This document shows positions 7,671-13,814 of a stretch of 13,814 nt of DNA, piece after piece. The notes under the pieces were generated by a model. The model was not told the origin of the DNA. It saw nothing but the letters and a program-made list of their open reading frames with translations, and did not search any database. Location of the stretch: positions 1 to 13,814 of the forward strand of contig DKOG01000128.1 in NCBI GenBank assembly GCA_002469915.1, read 5' to 3'. Position 1 is the stretch's first letter. The number at the start of each line of letters is the position of its first letter. This DNA is from Bacteroidetes bacterium UBA7368. Its GTDB lineage: Bacteria; Bacteroidota; Rhodothermia; Rhodothermales; UBA10348. A program made the translations under genes and the position numbers.

Positions 7671-8603
7671 ATGCAAGACATGAATTTTCAGGGTGTGCTC
7701 CCCATATTACCAACGCCATTTACCGCAACCGGAAACGTAGATGAGTCCAGCATGCGGCGCCTGATCGACTTCGAATTGGAAGTCGGGGTTCACGGAGTTT
7801 CTATTCTGGGATTCATGGGTGAATCTCACAAGATGGCGGAGTCAGAAAGAAAGCTGGTCGTACGCAGCGTAGTCGATCAGATCGGTGGTGCCATCCCCAC
7901 CTGGGTTGGTGTCAGAGCCTTCGGGTCGGCCGGAGCCATCGAGCAAGCACGTGAGGCGCAGGAACTGGGGGCGGATGCTGTATTTGTGGCGCCAATTGGC
8001 ATTCAGAATGATCAGGCGCTGTTTAACCATTATGCTGCCGTTGCGGAATCCGTTCAAATTCCGGTCATTATCCATGACTTCCCCGAGTCCTTTGGGACCA
8101 TTTTGTCTGCTGAGCTCATTGCCCAAATGGCCAATGAGATTCCTGGCGTAGACTATATCAAATTGGAAGAGCTACCCGTTCTGGACAAACTTTCAAAGAT
8201 CCGTGCGCTAGCCAATAATGACTTTGGCATCTTCGGCGGACTAGGCGGAGAGTACTTTCTGGAGGAGTTGCAGCGGGGAGCCAATGGCATCATGACCGGT
8301 TTTGCTTTCCCAGAAGTACTAGTGGGTATCTACAATGCCTACCGAGCAGGCGATTTCAAGCGGGCGGCAGGCATATTCGACCGATACATTCCTCTCATTC
8401 GGTACGAGTTCCAACCCAAAATTGGCCTTGCCTACCGCAAGTTCGTGTATCACCACCGAGGCGTTATCGATACGCAGTTCATTCGGCCGCCTGGTCGCCT
8501 GATAGACGCATACACGGAGCGCGAACTCACCGCAATTATTGAACGAGTGGGCCTGAGCCTAAGTGCCAAAGGCGTCCAGGCGGCCGAGCCCTGGAACCAC
8601 TAA
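7671..8603 (+). CDS. DapA (DHDPS/NAL) family Schiff-base aldolase or lyase
   Basis: This 310-residue TIM-barrel class I lyase forms a Schiff base through a lysine. K164 in DYIKLEE is the expected Schiff-base residue. GFMGESHK (47-54) replaces the usual GTTGE pyruvate-binding motif. VIIHDFPES (132-140) puts His135 where dihydrodipicolinate synthases have the catalytic Tyr of YNVP. The PYY motif that normally donates a second Tyr reads APIGIQN. It is therefore unlikely to be lysine-biosynthetic DapA. A retro-aldol or dehydratase-type step on the compound handled by the operon is more likely (inference). ATG 7671 and ATG 7680 are alternative starts, 15 bp or more after the hydantoinase stop. It is the last gene of the operon, and its TAA overlaps the stop of the convergent dppF. 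Confidence 0.9.
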   Translation: MQDMNFQGVLPILPTPFTATGNVDESSMRRLIDFELEVGVHGVSILGFMGESHKMAESERKLVVRSVVDQIGGAIPTWVGVRAFGSAGAIEQAREAQELGADAVFVAPIGIQNDQALFNHYAAVAESVQIPVIIHDFPESFGTILSAELIAQMANEIPGVDYIKLEELPVLDKLSKIRALANNDFGIFGGLGGEYFLEELQRGANGIMTGFAFPEVLVGIYNAYRAGDFKRAAGIFDRYIPLIRYEFQPKIGLAYRKFVYHHRGVIDTQFIRPPGRLIDAYTERELTAIIERVGLSLSAKGVQAAEPWNH

Positions 8604-9577
8604 TCCAATTGGCCGACTTTCAGACAGGCGACAGATCTGTCCGGCGCAACACTACTAAGCTGGGGCACCGTGTCTGCACAGACCGCGTCGGCCACTGGAC
8701 AGCGAGTTCTGAATACGCACCCAGACGGAGGGTGAATCGGACTGGGTAGATCCCCGTCTAGAACCTGCCGCTTCATCTGCTGCGTGGGATCTGGAACAGG
8801 TACAGCCGATAAGAGCGCGCTGGAATACGGATGGAGCGGGTTGGCGACAACCTCCGAGGCCGGACCGATTTCCTGTATGCTGCCCAAGTACATGACCCCA
8901 ATTCGATCGCTAATGTGCCGGACAACTGCCAAATCATGTGCTATGAACAGCATCGTAAGGTTCAGCTCCTGTTTCAGATCATGAAGTAAGTTGATGATCT
9001 GGGCTTGAATCGATACGTCTAGCGCGGCCACCGGCTCATCGGCCACAATGAATTCTGGCCGGAGCGCGAGCGCCCGCGCAATGCAAATGCGCTGTCTTTG
9101 TCCTCCTGAGAACTCGTGGGGATGTCGTCCTCGTGCTGAATCAGAAAGGCCCACTAGATTGAGTAGCTCCGAAATACGGAATGCGGTCTTACTGCGCCCA
9201 TCCACCAATTGTACTGCTTCCTGCAGTATAGATTCAACCGACATCCGCGGGTTCAGGCTTCCAAAAGGGTCCTGAAAAATAACCTGCATCCGCTTCCTCA
9301 TCGTACGGATTTGGTGCGCATCCATTTCGGAAATATCCTTTCCATCAAACAGAACAGATCCTTCGGAAAGATCTACTAAGCGGAGCAGAGCTCGTCCCAA
9401 TGTCGTTTTTCCGGATCCCGACTCACCCACCAAACCGAACACCTCGCCACGACGAATATCCAGACTTACGTTGGTAACCGCCTTCACGGAATGGCCTCCC
9501 ACAACCGGGAATCGGACATGTACGTTTCGAGCAGATACGATGATTTTGGCGGGCGCTATGGTCTGTGGCGTGCTCAA
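8600..9577 (-). CDS. dppF: DppF/OppF-type ABC transporter ATPase
   Basis: This 325-residue cytoplasmic ATPase should energise a dipeptide/oligopeptide importer, presumably the permeases at 2-1172. Walker A GESGSGKT is at 51-58, the Q-loop is FQDP (Q102), the signature is FSGGQRQR (156-163), Walker B is FIVADE (176-181) and the H-loop is H214. The oligopeptide C-terminal domain has four cysteines (C287, C293, C300, C318). The start is uncertain. The TTG at 9577 overlaps the dppD stop as TTGA and has AGGAG 11 nt upstream, giving a normal N-terminus ([22 protein letters not shown] is the order). ATG 9607 or ATG 9658 would add 10 or 27 residues and overlap dppD further. It converges on the DapA-like gene with overlapping stops. 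Confidence 0.93.
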   Translation of the reverse strand: MSTPQTIAPAKIIVSARNVHVRFPVVGGHSVKAVTNVSLDIRRGEVFGLVGESGSGKTTLGRALLRLVDLSEGSVLFDGKDISEMDAHQIRTMRKRMQVIFQDPFGSLNPRMSVESILQEAVQLVDGRSKTAFRISELLNLVGLSDSARGRHPHEFSGGQRQRICIARALALRPEFIVADEPVAALDVSIQAQIINLLHDLKQELNLTMLFIAHDLAVVRHISDRIGVMYLGSIQEIGPASEVVANPLHPYSSALLSAVPVPDPTQQMKRQVLDGDLPSPIHPPSGCVFRTRCPVADAVCADTVPQLSSVAPDRSVACLKVGQLD

Positions 9578-10557
9578 GACAGCGACAGCTCCTCTGCCCG
9601 TAAACATCGCACCGCACGATTCCCGCTTTCTAAGATGGGAACGTTCTCTACACGGCACGCCTCCTGCACAAACTCACACCGGGGAGCAAATGTACACCCG
9701 CGCTGCGCTTCGCCTGGCGCAGGGCCTTGCCCCGGAATCGTGGGCATTCGGCCCACCTCGTCTCTCGAAAGAGAGGGTACGCTACGAAGCAGTCCAGCGG
9801 TATAGGGCATACGTGGTTGGGCAAAGAGTGGGCGGACCGGTGCGGATTCTACCACCTGTCCTCCATACATCACGTACACCCGATCCGCGATTCCTGCTAC
9901 CACTCCCAGGTCGTGCGTTACAAATAGAAGCGCCATTCCAAGCTCCGCCTGCAATTCGGCAAGCAATTCTAGAATCTGTGCCTGTACGGTTACATCCAGC
10001 GCCGTGGTGGGCTCATCCGCAATCAGCAAATCCGGGTTGCCAGCTAGCGCCATCGCAATCATTACCCGCTGGCGCATTCCGCCCGATAATTCGTGGGGAT
10101 AATTCTTCAAACGACGGGATGCTTCAGGAATCCGGACCAAATCCAACAAATCCTTAGCCCGATGCATAGCTTCTTTCCGACCAATTCCGGTCTGCACCTC
10201 AACGGCTTCAGCAATCTGCGAACCAATCCGAAATACTGGATTTAGACTCGTCATTGGCTCCTGAAACACCATAGACATGGCCGCCCCCCGAAGGCGCCTG
10301 CGCGCAACGGACTCCATTGCGAGAATGTCTTTCCCTTTAAATTCAATACGGCCCTCGGATACGCGGCCCGTTTCAGGCAAAAGACCCATCACACTCAAAC
10401 AGGTGACGGACTTACCCGACCCCGACTCTCCCACCAGCGCAACGGTCTCGCCCGCGTACACCTCAATACTTACACGTTGAACCGCTCGAACAGGCGCGTC
10501 CTGCGTTGAAAACTCAACGGCCAGATCTTCAGTTCGTAAGACAGCAATGGGATTCAT
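9574..10557 (-). CDS. dppD: DppD/OppD-type ABC transporter ATPase
   Basis: This 327-residue cytoplasmic ATPase is the partner of DppF in an oligopeptide-type importer. Walker A GESGSGKS lies at 43-50, the Q-loop at [10 protein letters not shown] (Q99), the signature LSGGMRQRV at 157-165, Walker B LLIADE at 177-182 and the H-loop at H215. The C-terminal Oligo_HPY region carries C288, C294, C301 and C319, as in DppF. I chose ATG 10557, since [16 protein letters not shown] aligns with the ordinary start of these ATPases. The longer reading from 10617 adds 20 basic, non-conserved residues. No clear Shine-Dalgarno site precedes it. It is the first gene of a two-gene transcript on the strand opposite the permeases, and divergent from the zinc-ribbon gene at 10715. 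Confidence 0.94.
   Translation of the reverse strand: MNPIAVLRTEDLAVEFSTQDAPVRAVQRVSIEVYAGETVALVGESGSGKSVTCLSVMGLLPETGRVSEGRIEFKGKDILAMESVARRRLRGAAMSMVFQEPMTSLNPVFRIGSQIAEAVEVQTGIGRKEAMHRAKDLLDLVRIPEASRRLKNYPHELSGGMRQRVMIAMALAGNPDLLIADEPTTALDVTVQAQILELLAELQAELGMALLFVTHDLGVVAGIADRVYVMYGGQVVESAPVRPLFAQPRMPYTAGLLRSVPSLSRDEVGRMPTIPGQGPAPGEAQRGCTFAPRCEFVQEACRVENVPILESGNRAVRCLRAEELSLS
9589..9594 (-). promoter_or_regulatory. Shine-Dalgarno site for dppF TTG start
   Basis: On the minus strand GAGGAG reads from 9594 to 9589, followed by 11 nt and then TTG at 9577, inside the end of dppD. The TTG shares two bases with the dppD stop (TTGA). This purine-rich site supports the TTG start and coupled translation. 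The spacing is slightly long, and other genes here have weak or no such sites, so confidence is moderate. Confidence 0.4.
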
Positions 10558-10589
10558 GGTATGTCTATTGGCCCTGCGGTTGAGAAAAA

Positions 10590-10597
10590 GTGTACAC
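10590..10597. promoter_or_regulatory. GTGTACAC palindrome, possible operator for dppDF
   Basis: An 8-bp perfect palindrome, with partly matching flanks (AAA to the left, ATT to the right), lies 33 bp upstream of the dppD start. The position fits an operator or part of a leader. Eight bases can occur by chance, and no regulator is linked to it. Confidence 0.2.
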
Positions 10598-10690
10598 ATT
10601 GCTTTCCGGTAAGGCAAATAGCGTTCTGACTAAGAGGTAAGCTGTTTATTTTCCGAAAGAAAAAAGGTACCCCAAGGGCCAAACCCAGCG

Positions 10691-10702
10691 CCCACATGTG
10701 GG
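10691..10702. promoter_or_regulatory. CCCACATGTGGG palindrome, possible operator or leader hairpin
   Basis: A perfect 12-bp palindrome ends 12 bp before ATG 10715. In addition GGGTAC at 10700-10705 can pair with GTACCC at 10667-10672. It could be a protein-binding site for the downstream gene or an RNA hairpin that hides its start. No regulator family can be named from the sequence. Confidence 0.28.
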
Positions 10703-10714
10703 TACAAGCGCTCC

Positions 10715-10957
10715 ATGGCAAATCCACCTTTATCTGATCTAACCACTCTCATGGACACCTGCTCGTGTGGTCACGATCTGGACAGTGTATGGATCAGCCC
10801 CAAAGCCCATCACAAAGCCGCCAAATTCTGGTACGGGGTGTTTTGGGGGAGTTCCGGAGGGAAGCCAGACCGGATCGATTGGCATTGTAGGGTGTGTGGT
10901 GATGTGGTTGCCACATCTATCCATCCCAAGAACCTTCTATTGTATCGACACGAATAG
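10715..10957 (+). CDS. Small probable zinc-ribbon protein, unknown function
   Basis: I do not recognise this 80-residue protein. It has a TCSCGHDLD knot (C16, C18, H20) and a WHCRVCGDV knuckle (H57, C58, C61), spaced 40 residues apart. The C-x-C-G-H and C-x-x-C-G pairs look like the two halves of a zinc ribbon. Between them is an aromatic and basic stretch (HHKAAKFWYGVFWG), and there is no membrane segment or signal. ATG 10715 includes both Cys pairs. ATG 10751 would begin only three residues before C16 and is also possible. No Shine-Dalgarno site is visible for either. The gene is divergent from dppD and 55 bp upstream of the interrupted two-TM gene. Coding status rests on the paired Cys motifs and frame length. 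Confidence 0.55.
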   Translation: MANPPLSDLTTLMDTCSCGHDLDSVWISPKAHHKAAKFWYGVFWGSSGGKPDRIDWHCRVCGDVVATSIHPKNLLLYRHE

Positions 10958-11012
10958 GGGCCCTAGAGCTATCTTGATTCTATTCATTTTCCCATACTGA
11001 AGCCTCTTTCGC

Positions 11013-11867
11013 ATGCCCGATCCGAATCGCACATACACTGAAAAAGAAATCGCTAAGCTGTTTTAGCGGACGGCACAACTTCAAGCAGATGACGTCCGCG
11101 ATGAGCAGCCTTCAACGTCCGGGCTGTCCCTATCTGAGTTAGAAACCATTGCCTCGGAAGCTGGACTAGACCCGGAGTACCTCCATCGCGCTGCTTTAGA
11201 AATTGAATCAACAGGAAAGAAAGGGTTTCAGAATCGCACAGCTACTCACATACACACCCAACGGTTTTTATCCCAAGAACTAACCGAAGACGTTTGGGAA
11301 GAGTTAGTTTTCGAGCTTCGAAGGTCGTTTGCGAGTAATTCGAGCATAGACATGACCGGGCTGGGATCGTTTGGAAACGGTGTTGTAGAGCAAATTGGGC
11401 GCTCCCGAGAATGGAGACACACGAGTCCCATGGGCGTACATACATCGGTGTTGCTCCGGCCTTACAAGGAGGGCACTCGGATTGAAATGAGTCAAAAAGT
11501 AGGCGCTGGAAGCCCCAAATCAGAGGCGATAGGCTACGGTTTTTTACTCTCAATACTCCCCGCTTTTATTCTTGCTCTTATTTTCGGCAAATCACTACTG
11601 ATTGGAGCTGTTTCGCTTCCTTTAATTATGGCAATGCTGGCTCCATTGGTGTATCTACTGGACATGCGCTGGAGAGATAAGAAGCTCGCCAATTTGGAGT
11701 CTGTTGCAGAACGACTCGTAAAATTGGGCAATGAGAAAGCCACGCTCGCTTCTCCAATCATCGAGCCTCGTCTCGAAACAACCACCACATCCGGCATGCT
11801 AGAGCTTGAAGACGAAGAGCTCGCTCCGGAAGCCGTTCGTACGCAACGCACCAAGAACAGAAGCTAG
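11013..11867 (+). pseudogene. Two-TM hypothetical protein gene interrupted by in-frame TAG at codon 18
   Basis: From ATG 11013 one frame runs to the TAG at 11865, broken only by TAG at 11064-11066. Before it the peptide reads RTYTEKEIAKLF, and after it RTAQLQADDVRDE, then GLSLSELETIASEAGLDPEY. This order (E-E-x-LLxRAxxLQ, then LxELExIAxEAGxDP) is the N-terminal pattern of a family of uncharacterised proteins I associate with Rhodothermota and Gemmatimonadota. The stop therefore splits a conserved helix and was probably CAG. The rest holds a beta-rich middle part (about 11240-11510), a two-helix membrane hairpin (about 11530-11665), a charged segment and an acidic C-terminus. If translation restarts, ATG 11352 would give a 171-residue protein without the N-terminal domain. 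A sequencing error or read-through is not excluded. Its stop abuts the stop of the convergent symporter. Confidence 0.62.
11064..11066 (+). other. Premature amber stop (TAG) inside the two-TM hypothetical gene
   Basis: This TAG is the only stop in a 285-codon frame other than the terminal one. The residues on either side (KLF before, RTAQLQ after) look like one continuous amphipathic helix. A single C-to-T change from CAG would explain it. Confidence 0.6.
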
Positions 11868-11879
11868 TTATTCAGCTTC
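11860..11879. terminator. Weak hairpin across two convergent stop codons
   Basis: GAAGCT at 11860-11865 and AGCTTC at 11874-11879 form a 6-bp stem with an 8-nt loop containing parts of both stop codons. No T-run follows on either strand, so it is at best a weak bidirectional terminator or an mRNA end stabiliser. Confidence 0.22.
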
Positions 11880-13700
11880 CGGGCCGAGCTCGATATCCAA
11901 GGCAGGTGGGGCACCTTCTGGCTCTCTAATGGAAAGAATAAGCTCTTGCACCGACTGGTCTGGTGCCGGGAAAAAGGGTGTCAAACCAAGAGTAACGGCA
12001 AAGTTGATGGCCATTCCTACCACTCCGATTCCTTGGGGCCCGATACCGAATGCCCAAGAAGACCATCCCCCGTATACGCTTCCCAATATGTACGTCGCCG
12101 TGAATCCGATTCCGGCGATCATGCCAAACATGGCCGGATAGGTGCCCACTCGCCTTGAGAAAATCCCCAACACAATGATGGGAAAGAAGCTCGCTGCAGC
12201 AAGCCCGAAGGCAAAGGCCACGACCTGGCTCACAAATCCGGGAGGATAAATGCCAAGGATTCCAGCAATGACTACGGCAAAACCGATCACCGTACGTCCG
12301 ACCAACAATCGCTGGCTCTCCGTTGCTTGAGGATTGATGATGCGATAGTACAAGTCGTGTGCCACGCTAGAAGAGATGACTAGCAGCAATCCGCTGGCCG
12401 TGGATAAGGCAGCCGCCAGACCGCCGGCTGCCACGAGCGCAATAATCCAGTTGGCTAACCCTGCCATTTCTGGGGTCGCCAACACAATGATATCTCGGTC
12501 TGGACCCGAAAGACCGGCCTGCCTTAGCACCGCGCCTCCGTTTTCACCCCCAGGTTCACCGGCCAGCCAGCGAGCGTGATTTTGACGGATTTCTCCAATT
12601 CGTACCGCACCTAGATTTCCGCTTCTGAATAGTTCATTCTCGTCGGCGCGATCGCCTCCTGTGTAGGTGAGCTTACCATCACCGTCGTCCATCCACAAAA
12701 CCAATCCCGTCTGCTCCCAGCTGTTGAACCACTCAGGCAGTTCGGCTTCTGTCTTTCCATTTAATCCTTCCAACATCGTATACCGAGCAAAAGCACCAAT
12801 CGCCGGGGCTGTTAAATAAAGCATCGCAATAAATAAAAGAGCCCAAAAAGCACTCCAGCGAGCAGCAGCCACGTTTTTCACGGTATAGAAACGCACAATA
12901 ACATGCGGCAGGCCCGCCGTGCCTGCCATAAGAGCCAGCGTTACACAAAATACGTTCAACTTATCCCATTGGCCGATGAAGGGTTCGGTGTACGATGCGA
13001 ATCCGAGATCTGCGCTGATTTGATTCAGTTTAGCGAGCAGAGGAGTGCCTTCACCAATCAAGTCGCTGCCGAGTCCGATTTGAGGGATTGCGGAGCCCGT
13101 CAGATCCAAACTAATTGCTATTGCCGGTGTCAAGAATGCCGTGATAAGCACCCAGTATTGAGCAACCTGCGTCCACGTAATGCCCTTCATACCACCCAGC
13201 GTGGCATATACAAAGACGATGGCCACGCCTACATATACACCCACATTAACATCTACTTCTAGAAACCGAGAAAACACAATGCCGACGCCGCGCATCTGAC
13301 CAGCAACATAGGTGAAGCTCACAAAAATGGCGCATATCACAGCTACGATCCGTACAGCGTTTGAGCGGTACCGGTCTCCGATAAAGTCCGGGACGGTGTA
13401 ATGTCCAAATTTCCGGAGGTAGGGGGCCAAAAGAAGAGCCAGCAGCACGTATCCACCCGTCCAACCCATCAGGTACATCCCGCCCGCATACCCCAACGTG
13501 GAAATCAATCCAGCCATTGATATAAAGGATGCCGCGCTCATCCAGTCTGCGGCTGTCGCCATTCCGTTCGCGATAGCCGGAATGCCCTGTCCAGCAACAT
13601 AAAATCCCTTTGTGTCAGACACTCGGGACAACCACGCTATCACTAAATAGAGTGAAAACGTTACACCTACGAAAAGAAAGGTCCAGGCTTGCACACTCAT
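11868..13700 (-). CDS. Sodium:solute symporter (SSF, VC_2705-like large subunit)
   Basis: This 610-residue inner-membrane protein couples sodium entry to uptake of a small solute, probably a short carboxylate such as acetate (family knowledge, not shown here). About 13 hydrophobic segments are visible. AIANGMATAADWMSAASFIS (43-62) is the VC_2705/ActP-type signature. ALSTASGLLLVISSS (431-445) is the helix carrying the sodium-site Ser/Thr pair. GGMKGITWTQ (169-178) is also typical. Residues from about 308 to 412 form a long hydrophilic loop with an EF-hand-like WMDDGDGKLTY (336-346), which I associate with this subfamily. The start overlaps the stop of a DUF4212 gene by 4 bp (ATGA), the usual pairing. 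The acidic C-terminus ends right at the stop of the convergent two-TM gene. Confidence 0.93.
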   Translation of the reverse strand: MSVQAWTFLFVGVTFSLYLVIAWLSRVSDTKGFYVAGQGIPAIANGMATAADWMSAASFISMAGLISTLGYAGGMYLMGWTGGYVLLALLLAPYLRKFGHYTVPDFIGDRYRSNAVRIVAVICAIFVSFTYVAGQMRGVGIVFSRFLEVDVNVGVYVGVAIVFVYATLGGMKGITWTQVAQYWVLITAFLTPAIAISLDLTGSAIPQIGLGSDLIGEGTPLLAKLNQISADLGFASYTEPFIGQWDKLNVFCVTLALMAGTAGLPHVIVRFYTVKNVAAARWSAFWALLFIAMLYLTAPAIGAFARYTMLEGLNGKTEAELPEWFNSWEQTGLVLWMDDGDGKLTYTGGDRADENELFRSGNLGAVRIGEIRQNHARWLAGEPGGENGGAVLRQAGLSGPDRDIIVLATPEMAGLANWIIALVAAGGLAAALSTASGLLLVISSSVAHDLYYRIINPQATESQRLLVGRTVIGFAVVIAGILGIYPPGFVSQVVAFAFGLAAASFFPIIVLGIFSRRVGTYPAMFGMIAGIGFTATYILGSVYGGWSSWAFGIGPQGIGVVGMAINFAVTLGLTPFFPAPDQSVQELILSIREPEGAPPALDIELGPEAE

Positions 13701-13813
13701 GATTGCGCCTCTTCCAGGTCGGCGTGATGTTGTTTATCTAACCTGTTGAGCAACACGGCATAGATGAAAATCAGTACCACAAACGTGAAGATGCTTCCTT
13801 GTTGAGCAAACCA
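13697..13813 (-). CDS. DUF4212 symporter small subunit, C-terminal part (5' truncated by window edge)
   Basis: Reading the minus strand from the window edge gives WFAQQGSIFTFVVLIFIYA followed by VLLNRLDKQHHADLEEAQS and a TGA. This is the second transmembrane helix and basic tail of the DUF4212 small subunit that accompanies VC_2705-type sodium symporters. WFAQQGS and the N-x-L-D pair after the helix are typical. Only 38 residues are inside the window; full proteins are roughly 80-100 residues. Its TGA overlaps the ATG of the large subunit by 4 bp, so both are probably translated from one transcript. It is too short to appear as an ordinary open reading frame here, but the match to the family end and the adjacency make the call solid. 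Confidence 0.85.
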   Translation of the reverse strand, partial: WFAQQGSIFTFVVLIFIYAVLLNRLDKQHHADLEEAQS

Positions 13814-13814
13814 A

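Larger units (their letters stand above)
10558..10714. other. Divergent intergenic region between dppD and the zinc-ribbon gene
   Basis: These 157 bp must hold the starts of transcripts in both directions. I see no clear sigma-70 or Bacteroidota-type (TAnnTTTG) promoter on either strand. Two short palindromes stand out: GTGTACAC at 10590-10597 on the dppD side and CCCACATGTGGG at 10691-10702 on the other side. An A-rich tract runs from 10656 to 10665. Promoters are inferred from gene orientation only. Confidence 0.45.

Noticed and set aside
7671..8603. True lysine-biosynthesis dapA
   Set aside because: The GTTGE and YNVP motifs are changed, and the gene sits in a catabolic operon rather than with lysine genes.
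8605..8612. CCAATTGG palindrome next to the convergent stops as a terminator
   Set aside because: Only 8 bp with no loop and no T-run on either strand.
9471..10157. 228-residue open frame on the + strand across dppD and dppF
   Set aside because: It lies antisense to two ATPase genes with intact motifs and has proline-rich, non-family-like composition; it is a shadow frame.
10557..10617. Longer dppD start at 10617 adding 20 residues
   Set aside because: The extra residues are basic and not conserved in DppD; ATG 10557 gives the ordinary family N-terminus.
10955..10965. TAGGGGCCCTA as a terminator for the zinc-ribbon gene
   Set aside because: The stem has no loop, and the downstream T-rich stretch is not continuous.
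1..13814. CRISPR array, insertion sequence, tRNA or rRNA gene
   Set aside because: I saw no direct repeat array, transposase frame, terminal inverted repeats, or tRNA/rRNA-like sequence in the window.

Overview
This window is a chromosomal segment of moderate GC from a Gram-negative-type bacterium. It holds a catabolic or transport operon, two separately transcribed transporter ATPase genes, two poorly characterised genes, and a sodium/solute symporter. Weak use of Shine-Dalgarno sites, a two-TM hypothetical protein with an 'LQ...GL-L-ELE-IA-EAGLDP' N-terminal pattern, and the DUF4212/VC_2705-type symporter pair suggest a Rhodothermota/Balneolota (Bacteroidota-related) organism. That placement is an inference from remembered families, not a search result.

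Region 1 (1-8603, + strand) is one tightly packed run of nine genes with overlaps or gaps of at most about 50 bp. In order: the 3' end of a DppB-type permease, a DppC-type permease, a type I periplasmic-binding-fold protein, an M14-type zinc deacylase (AstE/AspA-like), a DUF6282 TIM-barrel metal hydrolase, an SBP_bac_5 peptide-binding-type protein, an AroM-family protein, a hydantoinase/allantoinase-type cyclic amidase, and a DapA-family Schiff-base lyase/aldolase. The layout suggests import of a peptide-like or cyclic amide compound, followed by ring opening, deacylation and C-C cleavage. Both binding-fold proteins lack any signal peptide, and neither can gain one from an upstream start.

Region 2 (8600-10557, - strand) holds the matching ATPases, DppD then DppF. 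They converge on the operon, and the two stop codons overlap at 8600-8603. A TTGA junction probably couples dppF translation to dppD.

Region 3 (10558-11867) starts with a divergent intergenic stretch carrying two short palindromes. It continues with an 80-residue probable zinc-ribbon protein and a two-TM hypothetical gene. That gene is interrupted by a single in-frame TAG at codon 18, with its frame otherwise open from 11013 to 11867.

Region 4 (11868-13814, - strand) is a 610-residue SSF-family sodium symporter preceded by the 3' end of its DUF4212 small subunit. The symporter's stop codon directly abuts that of the two-TM gene.
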